A stretch of DNA of 64,000 bases from Misgurnus anguillicaudatus (taxonomy: Eukaryota; Chordata; Actinopteri; Cypriniformes; Cobitidae): contig NC_073359.2 of NCBI RefSeq assembly GCF_027580225.2, positions 9,228,001 through 9,292,000 on the forward strand, written 5' to 3'. Shown in pieces: positions 1-12,482 of this stretch. A program made the translations under genes and the position numbers. Every line of letters begins with the position of its first letter. Positions within the stretch are counted from its first letter, which is position 1. The notes under the pieces were generated by a model, which was given only the letters and a program-made list of their open reading frames with translations, was not told the DNA's origin and searched no databases.

Positions 1-47
1 CGGAAGTTAAGTTCGGCCCAGACGTGAGATTCAGTTGCAGTTTTTTA

Positions 48-1254
48 TAGGGATGCGCCGATCTGATACTTGGGAACAGTATCCAAACTGTTGAGCGGTT
101 CGGTATAAGTGTGAAAGCAATCCGAAACAATGGACCAACGAACAGGCTTATTGCTTTTATAACATACCTGATAGCTCTTGGTGACGATTTCTGGTTCTGG
201 AATTCAACTTTGTGCGGAATCACGGAAAATTAAACAGATGCAATTAATGGAGAGTTTACTCGCAATTGACTTGTATTAACAAAGTCTGATCCGTTTGGAA
301 AATTGCCTTGTGAAGCGAACCGAACCAAGATGATTGTGCAACACTATAACCCCTGATTTCTGAACAAAGAAATCGATCTAAAGGTCCGAAAACACTCTTA
401 AAGGGACACTCCACTTAATTTTTCATCATTTCATTTTCCAGCTCCCCTAGAGTTAAACTTTTGATTTTTACAGTTTTGGAATTCATTCAGCCGATCTCCA
501 GGTCTGGCAGTACCACTTAGCTTAGCATTTAATTAGCATAGCACTCAAAAATGATATTACACAATGTCCGAAAAAAGTCCTTGATTATTACACCAGAATG
601 AGAGTATACTTCCTAGCCATATCTGTCTAGAAAATTGCAACTTTAAATTTTTCGTCGGTCTTAGTACACAATGTAATTACAGAAGAGTCAAGTTTAAATT
701 AGGAAAAATATCGAAATTCTTTGGTGTTTTTTGAGCTCTAATGGTCTAATCAGATTCAATGGATTTTGCTAAGCTATGCTAAAAGTGGTACCACCAGACC
801 CAGAGATTGGCTGAATGGATTCCAAAACGGTGAAAATCAAATGTTTAACTCCAGGGGAGCTGGAAAATGAGCATATTATCAAAAAAGTGGAGTGTCCCTT
901 TAAGCGCACCAGGATGCACGCAAGCACTATTGTGCCACTCTGCATTAAAGCCTTTTTTGCTGTAATAGGTTTATGCAATTAAATATATTTCGCCTACTTA
1001 TCTGCTCAAAAGTTCCTATCATATGTTCTCTTAAACACTGCCATGATTAATAATTTGTGAAGACTGACATTCTTGTAACTTTATAAACATTTAAAATTAT
1101 AGATTTTTAGGTAAAATGTGTGTGTGTATTTGTGCGTGCTTGCGTGCGCGCGTGATTTAAAAAACCGGTATTGATAGTTTTGAATCGGTATTGATTAATA
1201 TACTCTAATTTTGGTATTAAAATTGGATTGGTAATGGAAAGAGTGGCATCACTA
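48..1254. mobile_element. hAT-type DNA transposon, non-autonomous
   Basis: Ends TAGGGATGC...GCATCACTA form imperfect TIRs. They are flanked by an exact 8-bp duplication GTTTTTTA at 40-47 and 1255-1262, the hAT hallmark. No transposase frame is visible. A TTAA-type MITE (402-899) is nested inside. A related element with the same TAGGGATGC end lies at 14414-15822. Confidence 0.72.
402..899. mobile_element. TTAA-target MITE, family AGGGACACT
   Basis: TIRs AGGGACACT / AGTGTCCCT are bounded by TTAA at 398-401 and 900-903. The two arms are imperfect inverted copies of each other. A TTAA target is used by Kolobok and piggyBac superfamilies; the AGG start fits Kolobok (5'-RR) better than piggyBac (CCC). 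Other copies are at 2016-2653 and 29043-29469. No coding capacity. Confidence 0.8.
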
Positions 1255-1262
1255 GTTTTTTA

Positions 1263-2011
1263 CATCCCATTCACATCAACAGTACCACTTTCACTTTTCG
1301 TGCATGTACATTGTGTAAAATCCCAGTCTCTTGTAATTTACTTTAATTGTGCTGTACTTACTGCATATTGAGTAGACACGAGAAAACATACAGTAATTTA
1401 CACTAGTGTGTGTTTCATTGTGTATATGTGTGTGTGTTGGAGGTTGGATGTCAGAGATAACAAATGTTGTAAGGAAAAGTTGAATTTGTATCTGCTTAGA
1501 GCCTCGGCTGCCTTATACATATGGCTCCAGCGCTTGCCTTAATGGGATCTTTGATCGATGGCAGCACTCCTTAGGCTCTCATTTTTTAAGAGATATTTAT
1601 TTATTAATCTGTCTATTTATTCAGTCAGATAATCCCCTGCGGGGTCACTGCCACAAAAGGCCATAACCACCTGCATCATCTTCCATGAGCTTCCATCTTC
1701 TTTTTTCATCCTGTCCTTTCATAGTTCATATCCAAAGTCACTTATGCACATCTCGTTTGGCGGAGCGTCGATCTTTTGTCCGCAGGCTAACGGAGGGGAA
1801 GCCGGCTTCTCCTTTTCATCCTGGCTGTCTTATGGGCTAAGGTCCTTTCACTTTCTCTTTACCCATGTTCTTGTCTTGACACATGTCAACTGTACCCAAA
1901 TGCGGCCCCCCTTAGATCTTCCTGTGCGCGTGGAGATTTGAGATATATTTTTTGTTGATACAAAATGCACTTTCTGTATTCTTAAGGCACATGTGTGATT
2001 AAAAGTGACTT
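1263..2011. other. No gene supported
   Basis: Holds short GT-rich stretches (about 1118-1140 and 1408-1438) and a pyrimidine-rich patch around 1680-1735. Open frames at 1744-1941 have no recognisable domain. Nothing repeated elsewhere in the window was noticed. Confidence 0.5.
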
Positions 2012-2015
2012 TTAA

Positions 2016-2653
2016 AGGGACACTCCCCTTTTTTGAAAATATGCTCATTTTCCAGCTCCCCTAGAGTTAAACATTTGATTCTTAACGTTTTGTAATCCAT
2101 TCAGCCGATCTTCGGGTCTGGCGCTAGCACTTTTAGCATAGCTTAGCATAACCCATTGAATCTGATTAGACCATTAGCATCGCGCTCAAAAATAACTATA
2201 TTTTTAATATTTAAAACTTCTGTAGTTACATCGTGTACTAAGGCCAACGTAGCGGCCAACGTAGCAGCGAAAATAGTCCCCTTAGTAACTTTCAATAGTA
2301 GGGGACTCGTAATATTATTGGGCTTCCTGCAGCCATGTTACGGCAGCCAAGTCCTTGATTATTATGCTGGAATGAGAGTATAGTTCCTAGCCATATCTTC
2401 CTAGAAAATTGCAACTTTTAATTTTCCGTCGGTCTTAGTACACAATGTAACTACAGACGAGTCAAGTTTTAAATAGGAAAAAATATCGAAACTCTTTGGT
2501 TATTTTTTAGCGTGATGCTAATGGTCTAATCAGATTCAATGGATTGTGCTAAGCTATGCTAAAAGTGCTAGCGCCAGTTCCGAAGATTAGCTAAATGGAT
2601 TCCAAAACTGTAAAAATCAAATGTTTAACTCTAGGTGAGCTAAAGGTGTCCCT
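2016..2653. mobile_element. TTAA-target MITE, family AGGGACACT (longest copy)
   Basis: Starts AGGGACACTCCCC and ends GGTGTCCCT, with TTAA at 2012-2015 and 2654-2657. Same family as 402-899, but it retains more of the centre, including a GC-richer stretch around 2245-2345 that contains the only open frame (75 aa, not a gene). Arms are imperfect inverted repeats. Confidence 0.8.
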
Positions 2654-2657
2654 TTAA

Positions 2658-5571
2658 GGTTCGTTTAGCCAACCTAAAAAGTAGCCGCTTATGTAAATTG
2701 TAGACCGTGAGGAATGATCAGGTTTTGGAACTGAGATTTTTATGTTGGATTATATATAAATTGAGTTTTATAGGTCTATACCCTGTCATGAGTTCTCATA
2801 GATCAGGATCTCCATTATTCGCGATCTGGGTTGTGTGACCAACTGTCCGCTCCACTGTACAAGCTGCCACCTCAGGTAAACACCCGCCAGGTGTCACTTA
2901 ATCCCCAGCCAGCAGACCTTGTCCCTTTAGGGGTGACCTCCTCAAGCACATTGTGTCACACACCTGCCCCTATGAAACCCTCCCCAACAAGAATCATAGG
3001 AGTATGAGTTTTGGAGCGTCGGGGTGGGGGTGACAACACTGAAAACCAATGGTGCATCAAGACACTTCTACCCCGCCACAGTGGCCATAGATCAGGGCAG
3101 GTCTGCTGGCGGACCGGGTGAGGGTGACAGGGGAATAACATCCCTTTCTCCTCAATCGACAGGGCCCATAACTCCTACCTCCCCAGGGACAGATTGAGAA
3201 AGGCAATAGCCAGGGGCTGTGAAGCAGAGATGCTTGGGAGAATTGAAAGTTAAAGAAGCAGCGAAGTATGTTTTTTTCCCTGCACTTGTGCTCGCTTTGC
3301 ACTCTCTGTGTTTTCGATAATGTAGTTTGCCACTGAAAGGAAATCATTTGTATTTTTTGATCGTGCAGATTAGTCCTCCATGAGGTGCTACAAGAAGCAA
3401 AAGCTTTGTTGCATAATGTTTATGCATGCCTGCTGCATTCCCGTTCGCGGTGCCTTCCCGAGTAAAGCCTGCAGAAAAAGTGCTGTGTCAGGAACCGAAG
3501 CTCTGTCTCTACAAGAGTGCCAGCCTCCCACCCCGCTAGCGACTTTTATAGCCTGATCAATTTCCCAGTGGCTTATTGAACGCCTTTTAAATGGCTTTTT
3601 TATTTTCAATTATAACCTACTGTGTCGCGCCTGCCACAATATGCCAACATTTGCACTGCAGGATAATTTAAAAGCCTACTTTAGGAAATTATGCATTTTA
3701 TACCGCCTGAATTTACAATCCCCTCCGTGCTGCTGTAACAACAATAAAAGGCCAAGTAACCGAATGGATTTTTGGCGTTAGGGTAGGAAGTACATAGTTA
3801 GAGAGCATGTTAGTAAATATTTGACCGAATATGCACAGGCATATGCTCTCCATCGGCAGAGGAGGAAGGTGAATGCTCCGAGATTTATTTGGTTATTAAA
3901 TTTAACTTGCGTATAGGTGTCGTTATCAAGTTGATGGAAGCAAACGCAGATTGAAGTACTGAACGCGAAACGACCCAAAGTTAGACAGGTGCACCCAACC
4001 AGCCGTCTCTCCCAAGAATGCGATGCAACCTGAAGGTGAAAGAAGTGCTCACCAGAGCTCATTGGAAAGTAGAAATGACAGTAAATTTTTCAGCCTCCCT
4101 CTCCCTCGTGAGATGGGAGATCTTGTTATAGCAGTCAGGATGAAAGGGGGTCAGGGCAGCAAGCCGGCGTGCGCCTGTTGATGATTGAGGAAAAGAGGAG
4201 TAAATTCATTCTGCTCTCGGCACTTTGTCAAGTGCCAGTAGCTTACCGTTGAGAGCCAGTCACCCATCACCATGTTACGACCTCTGAGGTCAGCGGCGGG
4301 CCATAAATCAGGAACGAGAGAGGTTGCTGTGATGCCACGGAGCCGAGGAGAGCTGATCCAACAATCACCTCGACTGTGCCGCCCTCCCCCTCCGCCCGTA
4401 TGAAGGTCTGCATTAAAACGACGCTCGGGCCACGTGTTGCTGCTTTGTGGAAAAAACCCCGCTTTCAAAGAGTCGTCTTTCTTTTCATCCGATCGGATCG
4501 TTTATCGGAAGGAGGGGAAATTACGCTACATTGTTTGTAGTGAACGCCCTCGGTCTACTCATGTAAAGGATTGATTTTGTTTTATAATGAAGCCTGGACT
4601 TCGTAAGTGACAATGTTTTTGATTACTTCCGACGAACCTCCTTAGAGTATTAATTAAAACGGCGGCAGATGTGCAGGTGCGGGAAATCATTAGAAATAGG
4701 CCCCAGTCTATAGACGTGTGTATCTCTCCCAGCATGCAACAGCTCAGCCTGGCAAATAGGACGCTTGAGAGGGAATGCACTCACTCACAACTTTATCTCT
4801 GCTACATTAAAAATGAACCTGTACGCATTGTCTATGCAATTAGTTTTGGACTTATCAACTCACTCTCTGACCGCTTTTCGAACCTGCCAATGAAGTTGCA
4901 CTGCATAAGCTTCACAATCCTGTGTTCGTTTTCTCTGAAACTCGAACTTGAAGTAAGTGTGAATTGTTTTGCTTGTACGGTTTTCAGATTTGGATGGAAG
5001 TCCCTGCATTCCAACGCAAACACCAAACGGACGTCAATAGAAAAGCCTCGTTAATTGATATGTCATGAAATTACCGATATCTTATGGACCCATGTGCTAG
5101 CGTTTTTCTGGGTCACACTAGGGGATAGCAATAGGAAAGAGGATCTGGTTTTTCAGCTCCTGCTTTTAATATTTGCACCTATTAAACTGTGATTATCCTG
5201 CAGTGCCTGGCTTCTCTCAAAGATCGAGAACGGAGAGGGCCGACCGACACGGCATGGTGAGATTTTACCAGAAAGTTAAAACTTCCTGACAGCTCTGAAT
5301 GTATTTTGAAATTCTTGAATACATTAGTTTAACTTTTAAGGTCGATAAATTTGGCAAAGAATGCCAAAATGGGCATAGATCACCATTTGTGTCACCTAAA
5401 CGCAAGGCCAAGATCATTTTTTATGATCACGTCTTTATAATTTTCTATAATTGATTAATAAAGAAGCAAACCAATTTTTACCACAGTAGCATCACCGGCC
5501 ATTTAGACTTGGACTTTGGACTTTGTGAATTTAACAATAGCTTTGAAGCTATTCTTCATCCTATCAGATTT
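2658..5571. other. Unique non-repetitive stretch, no gene supported
   Basis: About 2.9 kb with no TIR/TSD pair detected and less AT-rich than its surroundings (notably 2940-3250 and 4330-4450). Open frames reach 127 aa (4671-5054, +) and 105 aa (4151-4468, -), but none has a recognisable domain or paired splice signals. It may hold conserved non-coding sequence; that cannot be judged without comparison to other fish. Confidence 0.45.
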
Positions 5572-5573
5572 TA

Positions 5574-6382
5574 CACTGCAAAAAATTATTTCCAAGAAAA
5601 AATGTTCTTAGTATTTTTGTCTTGTCTTCAGTAAAAATATCTAAAAATTCTTAAATTAAGATGCTTTTTCTTGTTGAGCAAAACGACCCAAGAAAATAAG
5701 TCTAGTTTTTGGACCAAAAAATGTCAAATTTAAGTGATTTTGTGCATAAAACAAGCAAAAAAAATCTGCCTATGGGATAAGCAAATTTTTCTTGAATTTA
5801 GTGTTTGAGAAAAATCTTTAAGATTTTTTTACTTACCCCATTGGCAGATTTTTTTGCTTGTTTTATGCACAAAATCACTTAAAGGTTCAGTGTGTAAATT
5901 TTAGCGGCATCTAGTGGTAAAGTTGCAAATTGCAACCAGCGGCTCAACCCAATGCCCAACTCTCGCTTTTAAAACGCGTAAAGAAGCTACGATAGCCACC
6001 ACCGGACAAACATTTCATTGTCGGAGACAACTTAGTAAAAAAGTTTGTCCGTTAAGGGCTTCTGTAGAAACAAGGTGGCACAAAATGGCGACCTCCGTGT
6101 AAGGGGACCCTCGGTGTATGTAGATAAAAATGTCTCATTCTAAGGTTATAAAAACATAACGGTTCATTATAAAAGGTCTTTATACACCCCTGATTATATC
6201 GTTTTGTATATTATTTTGCATTTCTTTTAAGAGATCATCCTAAAAATTACACACTGCACCTTTAAATTTGATATTTTTGGTCTAAATACTAGACTTATTT
6301 TTCTTGGGTCGTTTTGCTCATCAAGAAAAAGCATCTTAGAAAATACTAAGAACAATTCTACTTGAAAATCATTTTTGCAGTG
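5574..6382. mobile_element. TA-target fold-back MITE (CACTGCAAAAA family), interrupted copy
   Basis: CACTGCAAAAAAT at the left end and TTTTTGCAGTG at the right, flanked by TA (5572-5573 and 6383-6384) as in Tc1/mariner-type elements. The two halves are near inverted copies, so it can fold into a long hairpin. A TTAA MITE (5883-6261) is inserted in the right arm. Further copies: 31060-31480, 31502-31811, 49835-50264, 53881-54329, 54651-55091 and three between 59848 and 61151. Confidence 0.8.
5883..6261. mobile_element. TTAA-target MITE, family AGGTTCAGTGTGTAA
   Basis: TIRs AGGTTCAGTGTGTAA / TTACACACTGCACCT with TTAA at 5879-5882 and 6262-6265. Removing it restores the host fold-back arm, which proves insertion after the host element. 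A second, heavily interrupted copy is at 18504-19620. Confidence 0.82.
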
Positions 6383-6384
6383 TA

Positions 6385-6913
6385 AGGTAATACATATGTG
6401 CTTTATACTCAATACTAAATTCAGGCCACATTATATTGCAAACATAGTCACATTTAAAGGTTGTTATAAGGTTAAGTGTGCAATAAAGTACACGGAGGAT
6501 GAATAGATAAAATAAGAAACAGCAGAAAAAATGTTCCATAAGCTTATGTGAGTATTTTATACTCTTGTGCTCGGATGTCTTTACATCTGCTTGAGCACAA
6601 TGAAGTGAACAGATGGACCCAAAATCAAATCCACCTTTGGGTTTTACACTTTTTAAACGCTGTTTACCTTAGCTGGTACGGTTTCATCAAGACTTCTTTG
6701 AGATCTGAGCCAGCGTTGAAACCTTCAGGCTTTTAACATGTAGATCCAAGACCTGTTTCTACTGAAAATTAATCATGCGTTTTCAAAAAAAAGATGGCAT
6801 AAAAACATTTGTCGAACATGGGTAGTTACTTTCAGTTCTGGGTACAGAATAATATAATGGTACAGGAAAATAGGTTACAGATATTATGGAAAAATATTAC
6901 CTTCTGAGCAAAC
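6385..6913. other. No gene supported
   Basis: AT-rich sequence without a recognised repeat or domain-bearing frame; the open frame at 6548-6736 (62 aa) matches nothing I recognise. Confidence 0.4.
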
Positions 6914-6975
6914 TTAAAAGATTACTCCACTTTCTTAAAAAACAAATCCCAATAATTTACTAACTCACATGTCTT

Positions 6976-7142
6976 CTTTTTTTAAGTTATATTTTTTGGC
7001 CAGTTTTTGTTTTTATTTAACAGTGAGTTTAAGAGAGGACAGGAAAGTACAGAGGACAGGGGTATTGGATCGGCAAATGACCACAAGTCGGGAATCGAAC
7101 TCGGGTCACTGAAAGTGCGAAAGCATCAGCTCCGACAACCCC
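6976..7142 (-). mobile_element. tRNA-derived SINE-like insertion
   Basis: On the minus strand a tRNA-like head carries a Pol III B box (GTTCGATTCCC, complement of 7090-7100) and the 3' end is A-rich (T-rich at the left on the plus strand). Flanked by an 8-bp duplication CATGTCTT at 6968-6975 and 7143-7150. Inserted in the left arm of the 6918-9702 element. Confidence 0.65.
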
Positions 7143-7233
7143 CATGTCTTTAAATGTTGATGTCTTTCTTTGTTCAGTCGAGAAGAAATTAAGTTTTTTT
7201 AAGAAAAACATACCAGGACTTTTCTGAATTTAA

Positions 7234-8071
7234 AGGATTAGTCCATTTTCTTAAAAAAAATCCAGATAATTTACTCACGACCATGTCATCGAAAATGTCG
7301 ATGTCTTTCTTTGTTCAGTCGAGAAGAAATTGTGTTATGTGAGGAAAACATTCCAAGATTTGTCTCATTTTAATGGACTTTAATGGACCCCAATACTTAA
7401 CAGTTGTAATGCAGTTTAAAATTGCAGTTTCAAAGGAATCTAAACGATTTCAAACGAGGCATAAGGGTCTTGTCTGGCAAGACGATTGTCATTTTTGGCA
7501 AGAGGAATAAAAAAATATGCACTTTTAAACCACAACTTCTCGTCTATTTCCAGTCCTGTGATGTGCCAACGCAATCTCACGTAATACGTCATCACGTTAA
7601 GAGGTCACGGATGACGTATTCGAAACTCCGCCCCAGTGTTTACAAGTGTGGAGAAAGAGGACCGTTCCGACATTGTTGTATGTCGAATTATACAAATTAA
7701 TGTCTTTGTGTCAGTTTATTGTTTAAAATGGTCCGCAAATGTGCGTTTCATATATGTAACGCGTGACCTTCGTGCATATTTAAAAGTGCATATTTTTTAT
7801 TTTTCCTGTCAAAAATGACAATCGTTCCGCTAGACAAGACCCTTATGCCTCATTTGGGATTGTTTAGAGTCCTTTGAAACTGCAATTTTAAACTGCATAA
7901 AAACTGTTACGTGTTGGTGTCTATTCAAGTCCATTAAAATGAGAAAAATCCTGGAATGTTTTCCTCAAAAAACATAATTTCTTCTCGACTGAACAAAAAA
8001 AGACATAATTTTGGATAACATGGTGGTGAGCAAATTATCTGGATTTTTTCCTAAGAATATTGACTAATCCT
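7234..8071. mobile_element. TTAA-target element, GGATTAGTCC family, complete copy
   Basis: TIRs AGGATTAGTCC / GACTAATCCT with TTAA at 7230-7233 and 8072-8075. It is a long imperfect palindrome: the motif around TTCTTCTCGACTGAACAA near the ends and GGTCTTGTCTGGCAAGAC-like arms recur inverted. It sits inside another copy of the same family. Frames at 7422-7818 are repeat shadows. Confidence 0.78.
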
Positions 8072-8692
8072 TTAATAGACATTATTGGACCCCAACACTT
8101 TTTACAGTTTAAATGCCATTTCTACACAGCTTTAAAGGGCTCTAAACGAACCCAAACAAGGTATAAGGGTCTTATCTAGTGAAACGATTGTCATTTTCGG
8201 CAAGAAAAAAAAACACAACTTCTCGTCTTGCACTAGCCATGTGATGCGCCAGCGCGACCTCACGTAATGCGTCATGACGTCGAAAGGTCAAGCATGATGT
8301 ATGCGAAACTACCACCCCAGTGTTTACAAGTGTGGAGAAGAGGATCGTTCTGACGTTGTTGTATGTGAAATTATACTAATTAATGTCTTTATGTTAGTTT
8401 ATTGTTTAACATGGTCCGCAAATGTGTTTTTCACATATGTAACACGTGACCTTTCGACGTCATGACGCATTACGTGCAAGATGAGAAGTTGTGGTTTAAA
8501 AGTACATATTTTTTATTTTCTTCCCAAAAATGGCAATCGCTAGATAAGACTTTTATGCCTTGGTTGGGATCGTTTAACCCTTTAACGGGCGCAGCCCTTT
8601 TTGAGTGGGGTGGTGGTGAGGTGATGCACACCTTCAAATGAATATAACTCTGGCATTTTTTTGTCTAGAAGCCTAATTTGGTCTTGTTTTAA

Positions 8693-8968
8693 AGGAACAG
8701 TATGTAGGATTGTGGCCAAAATTGGTATGCAATCACAAAACTTGTGGCTAAAACTGGTACTGCAATCACACAACTGGTGGCCAATACACAACATGACAAC
8801 ATTAACATCAGTTGAGAACTGCAAATCCACTTTTTAAATGTCAATATTCTGGCCGGACCACTGTTGTCAGTGATATAAGTATTTAAAAGAAAATTATTTC
8901 TTAATGTCTAGTGACATATCAGGGCCATTTTATGATTAATTGATATAAAATTCTTACATACTGTTCCT
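8693..8968. mobile_element. TTAA-target MITE, family AGGAACAGTATGTA
   Basis: TIRs AGGAACAGTATGTA / TACATACTGTTCCT with TTAA at 8689-8692 and 8969-8972. Copies of the same length class lie at 51427-51671 and 55906-56182, in the opposite orientation. An internal tandem of a roughly 35-bp segment around GTGGCCAAAATTGGTATGCA is visible. Confidence 0.82.
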
Positions 8969-9246
8969 TTAACGAAGACACTTTAATGTTTTTTACGGAA
9001 GTGTCTGGAGGTGAAAATATCATTTTTTTTAGCGGTTTACATTTATTTTTAATAAATAAAAAATGCAATATAGTATTATTTTTAATACATAAAATTATCA
9101 AAATCACTGAGGTTTGTGTTTGTTTGCTGTGAGGTTTGCTGCATACTATTTGTCACAAATTAATTAATTGTCACAAATTAATAAATTACAGTTACTGCAT
9201 TATTATTACTGCTAAAAGGTTTTGAAATATAAAAACTACATTCTTA

Positions 9247-9451
9247 CACTGAAAAAAATGATTCATTGAATTTAATCAATTTTTTTAAGGTAGGTGGTTG
9301 CAATCAATTTATTTAAGCTACATTTAAACAAAAATTTTATATTTTATTTTAAGTTACTAATCTTTTTTGTTTAAATGTAGCTTAAATAAATTGATTGCAA
9401 CCACTTACCTTAAAAATTTTTATTAAATTCAATGAATCATTTTTTTCAGTG
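9247..9451. mobile_element. TA-target MITE, CACTGAAAAAAATGATTCA family
   Basis: Near-perfect 205-bp palindrome: CACTGAAAAAAATGATTCA at the left and its complement at the right, flanked by TA (9245-9246, 9452-9453). A truncated copy is at 15549-15690. Confidence 0.8.
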
Positions 9452-9706
9452 TAGACCATTCCAACAATATATAGTTTGTCGTAATAGTTTAACATTTACA
9501 AGAAAAATATTGAAGTAACCTTAGGTGTCCCGCTCACGGGTTAAAGCTGCAATTGGGGTCCAATAAAGTCTATTAAAATGAGAAAAATCCTGGCATGTCT
9601 TCATCAAAAAACGTAATTTCTTCTCGACTGAACAAAGAAAGACATCAACGTTTTGGATGACATGGTGGTGAGTAAATTATCTAGATTTTTTGGAATAAAC
9701 CTTTAA

Positions 9707-10415
9707 GGTCGCTGTGACTTTCACATTACTGCTTTTTATTGCCAAGGGTTGTGCCATATCACACCGAATTGTAATTTTAAGCAACATGGAGCATCAAGCC
9801 GACTATCTAGAGCACACATTCAGCCTGACACCTGATATGTCAGAATGATGGACTTCTTCAATGAGCTGACCTCTCTCCTCCGGACGCCCCTTTCACCCTC
9901 CCTCTCCCCTTTCATCCCTTCATCCTTCCATATCCACCCATGTAGATGAGACAGAGATAGATGAAGATATTTCTGATGGGCAGTCATTTCATGGCAACAC
10001 ACCAAATGAGTTCTGGCTGCCGCGGCCCGCCCCTCTTCTGCAGGAGATTAATCCTGACACGGGGCACTTACTGACCATGGCAGTTCTGCCTATGTGTTTG
10101 TGTGTGTTTGTGTATGTGTGTGTGTGGTTAACTTCGCTATACTTTGGGGGGATAAAATTATAGCCAGAGGTTCGTTATTTTTTATTCATTTGTTTTTTTT
10201 ATTTATAAAGGACAACACACATTAATCAACATTTCTGTAAATGTGCCAGTGTTAGCCAGCCGGCTATTTAACTGTAGTCCTTTGGCCAGATGTTTTTAGA
10301 CCAGATCAGTTTGGGAATATCTATTCAGAAATTTTTTTTAAATACAAAATAGCAATACAAAATAAAAAATCATATTTTTATACAAATTATTTTATTTTAT
10401 TTTTCACTGTTAATG
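9707..10415. other. No gene supported
   Basis: Unique sequence with a pyrimidine-rich patch (about 9870-9930) and a GT-rich run (about 10090-10128). No domain-bearing frame. Confidence 0.4.
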
Positions 10416-10730
<315 letters not shown>

Positions 10731-11359
10731 AGTCTCTGTTTTTTTCAGTCCTGTATGTATTCAGGGCATGCCGCTCGCAGGCTCGCTTAAAGTCAATACA
10801 AATTCAGAGTTTATGACAGATTTATGGGCACGTGAAGAACCCCACCGATTGGGGACTGAGCCCTCTGAGATAGGAATCAGAGATTGCTCTCATCCCTACT
10901 CTTCTATCATGGCACCTAAACATGAGTCGCCCATAAATTTGAGGAATTTACGCCAAAGATGTCTTGTGTGTCTTTTTTTTCTAAGGGAGTTTGTTAAAGG
11001 TTTTAAAAATATAGCCTTTTCTATATTGAGGTGCGGTGAAATATTAGCTCGTGCGATAGTTGTCATTTAGCTTCAGTGAAAGGCCTTGTTTTGTACATTT
11101 TGTGAACGGCACCCGGCAGCATGCCAACATTTCTTTTATCACTACAGTAAGCATAATAGTTGGCATTTTTGATATCATTTGCCCATTTAATGCAAGCTTT
11201 TTGAGTGTTGACAGCAAAGAATATAAAACAGTGAGCAATAGGCTTTGTTTTGGTTGAAAAATGGTGTATTCGGGACCATATCGTCATTTGTTGCCTTGAG
11301 TTTTGGTTTAATCTAAGACTAACTGATTAATTGTTTAATAATGCCATGTGATTTCACAG
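10731..11359. other. No gene supported upstream of the candidate exon
   Basis: Unique sequence. The 100-aa frame at 10768-11070 has no recognisable domain. A CTAAC branch-point-like motif at about 11322 lies some 37 bases before the acceptor of the candidate exon that follows. Confidence 0.4.
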
Positions 11360-11442
11360 GACATCTGTCTCTCCTCTGTGTCCATGACAACCTGAATGAA
11401 GACACCCATTGTCCTGATATGGGTGTCCAGCTGTCTGGACAG
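11360..11442 (+). CDS. Candidate internal exon, product unknown
   Basis: An 83-nt segment bounded by TTTCACAG before it and CAG|GTAAGA after it, with a CTAAC branch-like motif about 37 nt upstream. Only one frame is open: after two bases completing a split codon it gives 27 codons, beginning HLSLLCVHDN and ending MGVQLSGQ, and it finishes on a complete codon (phase 1 in, phase 0 out). The three Cys/His residues and lack of hydrophobic runs suggest a soluble or extracellular segment, but I recognise no family. A chance open frame of this length is quite possible, so support comes mainly from the splice signals. The + strand candidate at 53626 starts in phase 0, which would be compatible with it. 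Confidence 0.3.
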
Positions 11443-11866
11443 GTAAGACCTCACGCCAGCTCTGCACTCATTTATCAATAAGGTTTCATTTTGGCCTGAA
11501 GGTTATTTGACATCTGAAAAGAAAATCAATTTTGTTTCCATCACAATGACACAACAGTGATGCCTAAACCTTCATCTGAGCTCAACAATATGAATTGATC
11601 TCTAAAAACAAAATTATTAAAGCAAATTATTTCGTCAGCAAACGTAAACTCATACATTTATGCTAAGTAAAGCTAATAAAAAATATCATAATGGAGATGC
11701 ATATTTTAATTTAGCTACAAATGAGAAAAATACATGCATTTAACAGTTCATTTAAAAAAATCCATCTGAATGAACAAATTTACTAAAACTAGCCACGTCA
11801 CAGAATTTTTTTTCTTGAATCATTTTGAATAACAAAAAGGCATTAACATTCTATCAATGATAGACC
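11443..11866. other. No gene supported
   Basis: AT-rich sequence immediately downstream of the candidate splice donor; no repeat family or frame recognised. Confidence 0.4.
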
Positions 11867-11870
11867 TTAA

Positions 11871-12262
11871 AGAGTAACTAAACCCTAAACCAACTTTTTT
11901 TAGTTAATGATATGTAAGAATTATGCTTTATTAGTGCTGTGGATTGATTTTAGCCAGTTTTTTGACATTTGGATATTAAGTGTTTCAATACTACAATATA
12001 TGGTGTAAACGTCTGAGTGCTGCCCTCTTCAGGTTGAACGGTGGCTACTGCAGTTGAATTTTCCTATTGGATGTTGGGTCCAAAAAGTAACTCTTGACGT
12101 AAGCAGGTTCAAGCTCCCCACGCCCTTGTTACGATCTCACCACACACTTGGTACGAGCTTAGTTCGTCCCCTCTATCTCCGTTGGGATCTGCCCACTTTT
12201 CTCGCATTTTCAAATATTGCCAGTGGGTGGAGTCAGGCTCTGACCAGGGGTTTAGTTACGCT
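11871..12262. mobile_element. TTAA-target MITE, family AGAGTAACTAAACCC
   Basis: TIRs AGAGTAACTAAACCC / GGGTTTAGTTACGCT with TTAA at 11867-11870 and 12263-12266. The AGAG start fits Kolobok-type ends. Single copy in this window; no coding capacity. Confidence 0.8.
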
Positions 12263-12298
12263 TTAACAAAAAACCAAGCAGTATATTGTAAATAATAT

Positions 12299-12420
<122 letters not shown>

Positions 12421-12482
12421 TAAATAAATAAAACATAAAAAGCAAATTATAGCCATGTAAATAATTGAATAATTCTTACTGT

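Larger units (their letters stand above)
8578..9540. mobile_element. piggyBac-like non-autonomous element
   Basis: Ends CCCTTTAACGGGCG and CCGCTCACGGG, flanked by TTAA at 8574-8577 and 9541-9544. The CCC start together with the TTAA target is the usual piggyBac signature. It carries a TTAA MITE (8693-8968) and a TA MITE (9247-9451). No transposase frame. Confidence 0.6.
6918..9702. mobile_element. TTAA-target element, GGATTAGTCC family, multiply interrupted copy
   Basis: Left end AAGATTACTCC after TTAA (6914-6917); right end AATAAACCT before TTAA (9703-9706). Its body is split by a SINE (6976-7142), by a second copy of its own family (7234-8071) and by a CCC-ended element (8578-9540) that itself carries two MITEs. 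Stitching the flanks together gives one element of the same structure as 7234-8071. Partial copies are at 15942-16263 and 50755-51795. Confidence 0.7.

Noticed and set aside
4671..5054. 127-aa plus-strand frame in unique sequence
   Set aside because: No domain, mixed composition, no transcript-like signals. Could be rechecked with conservation data.
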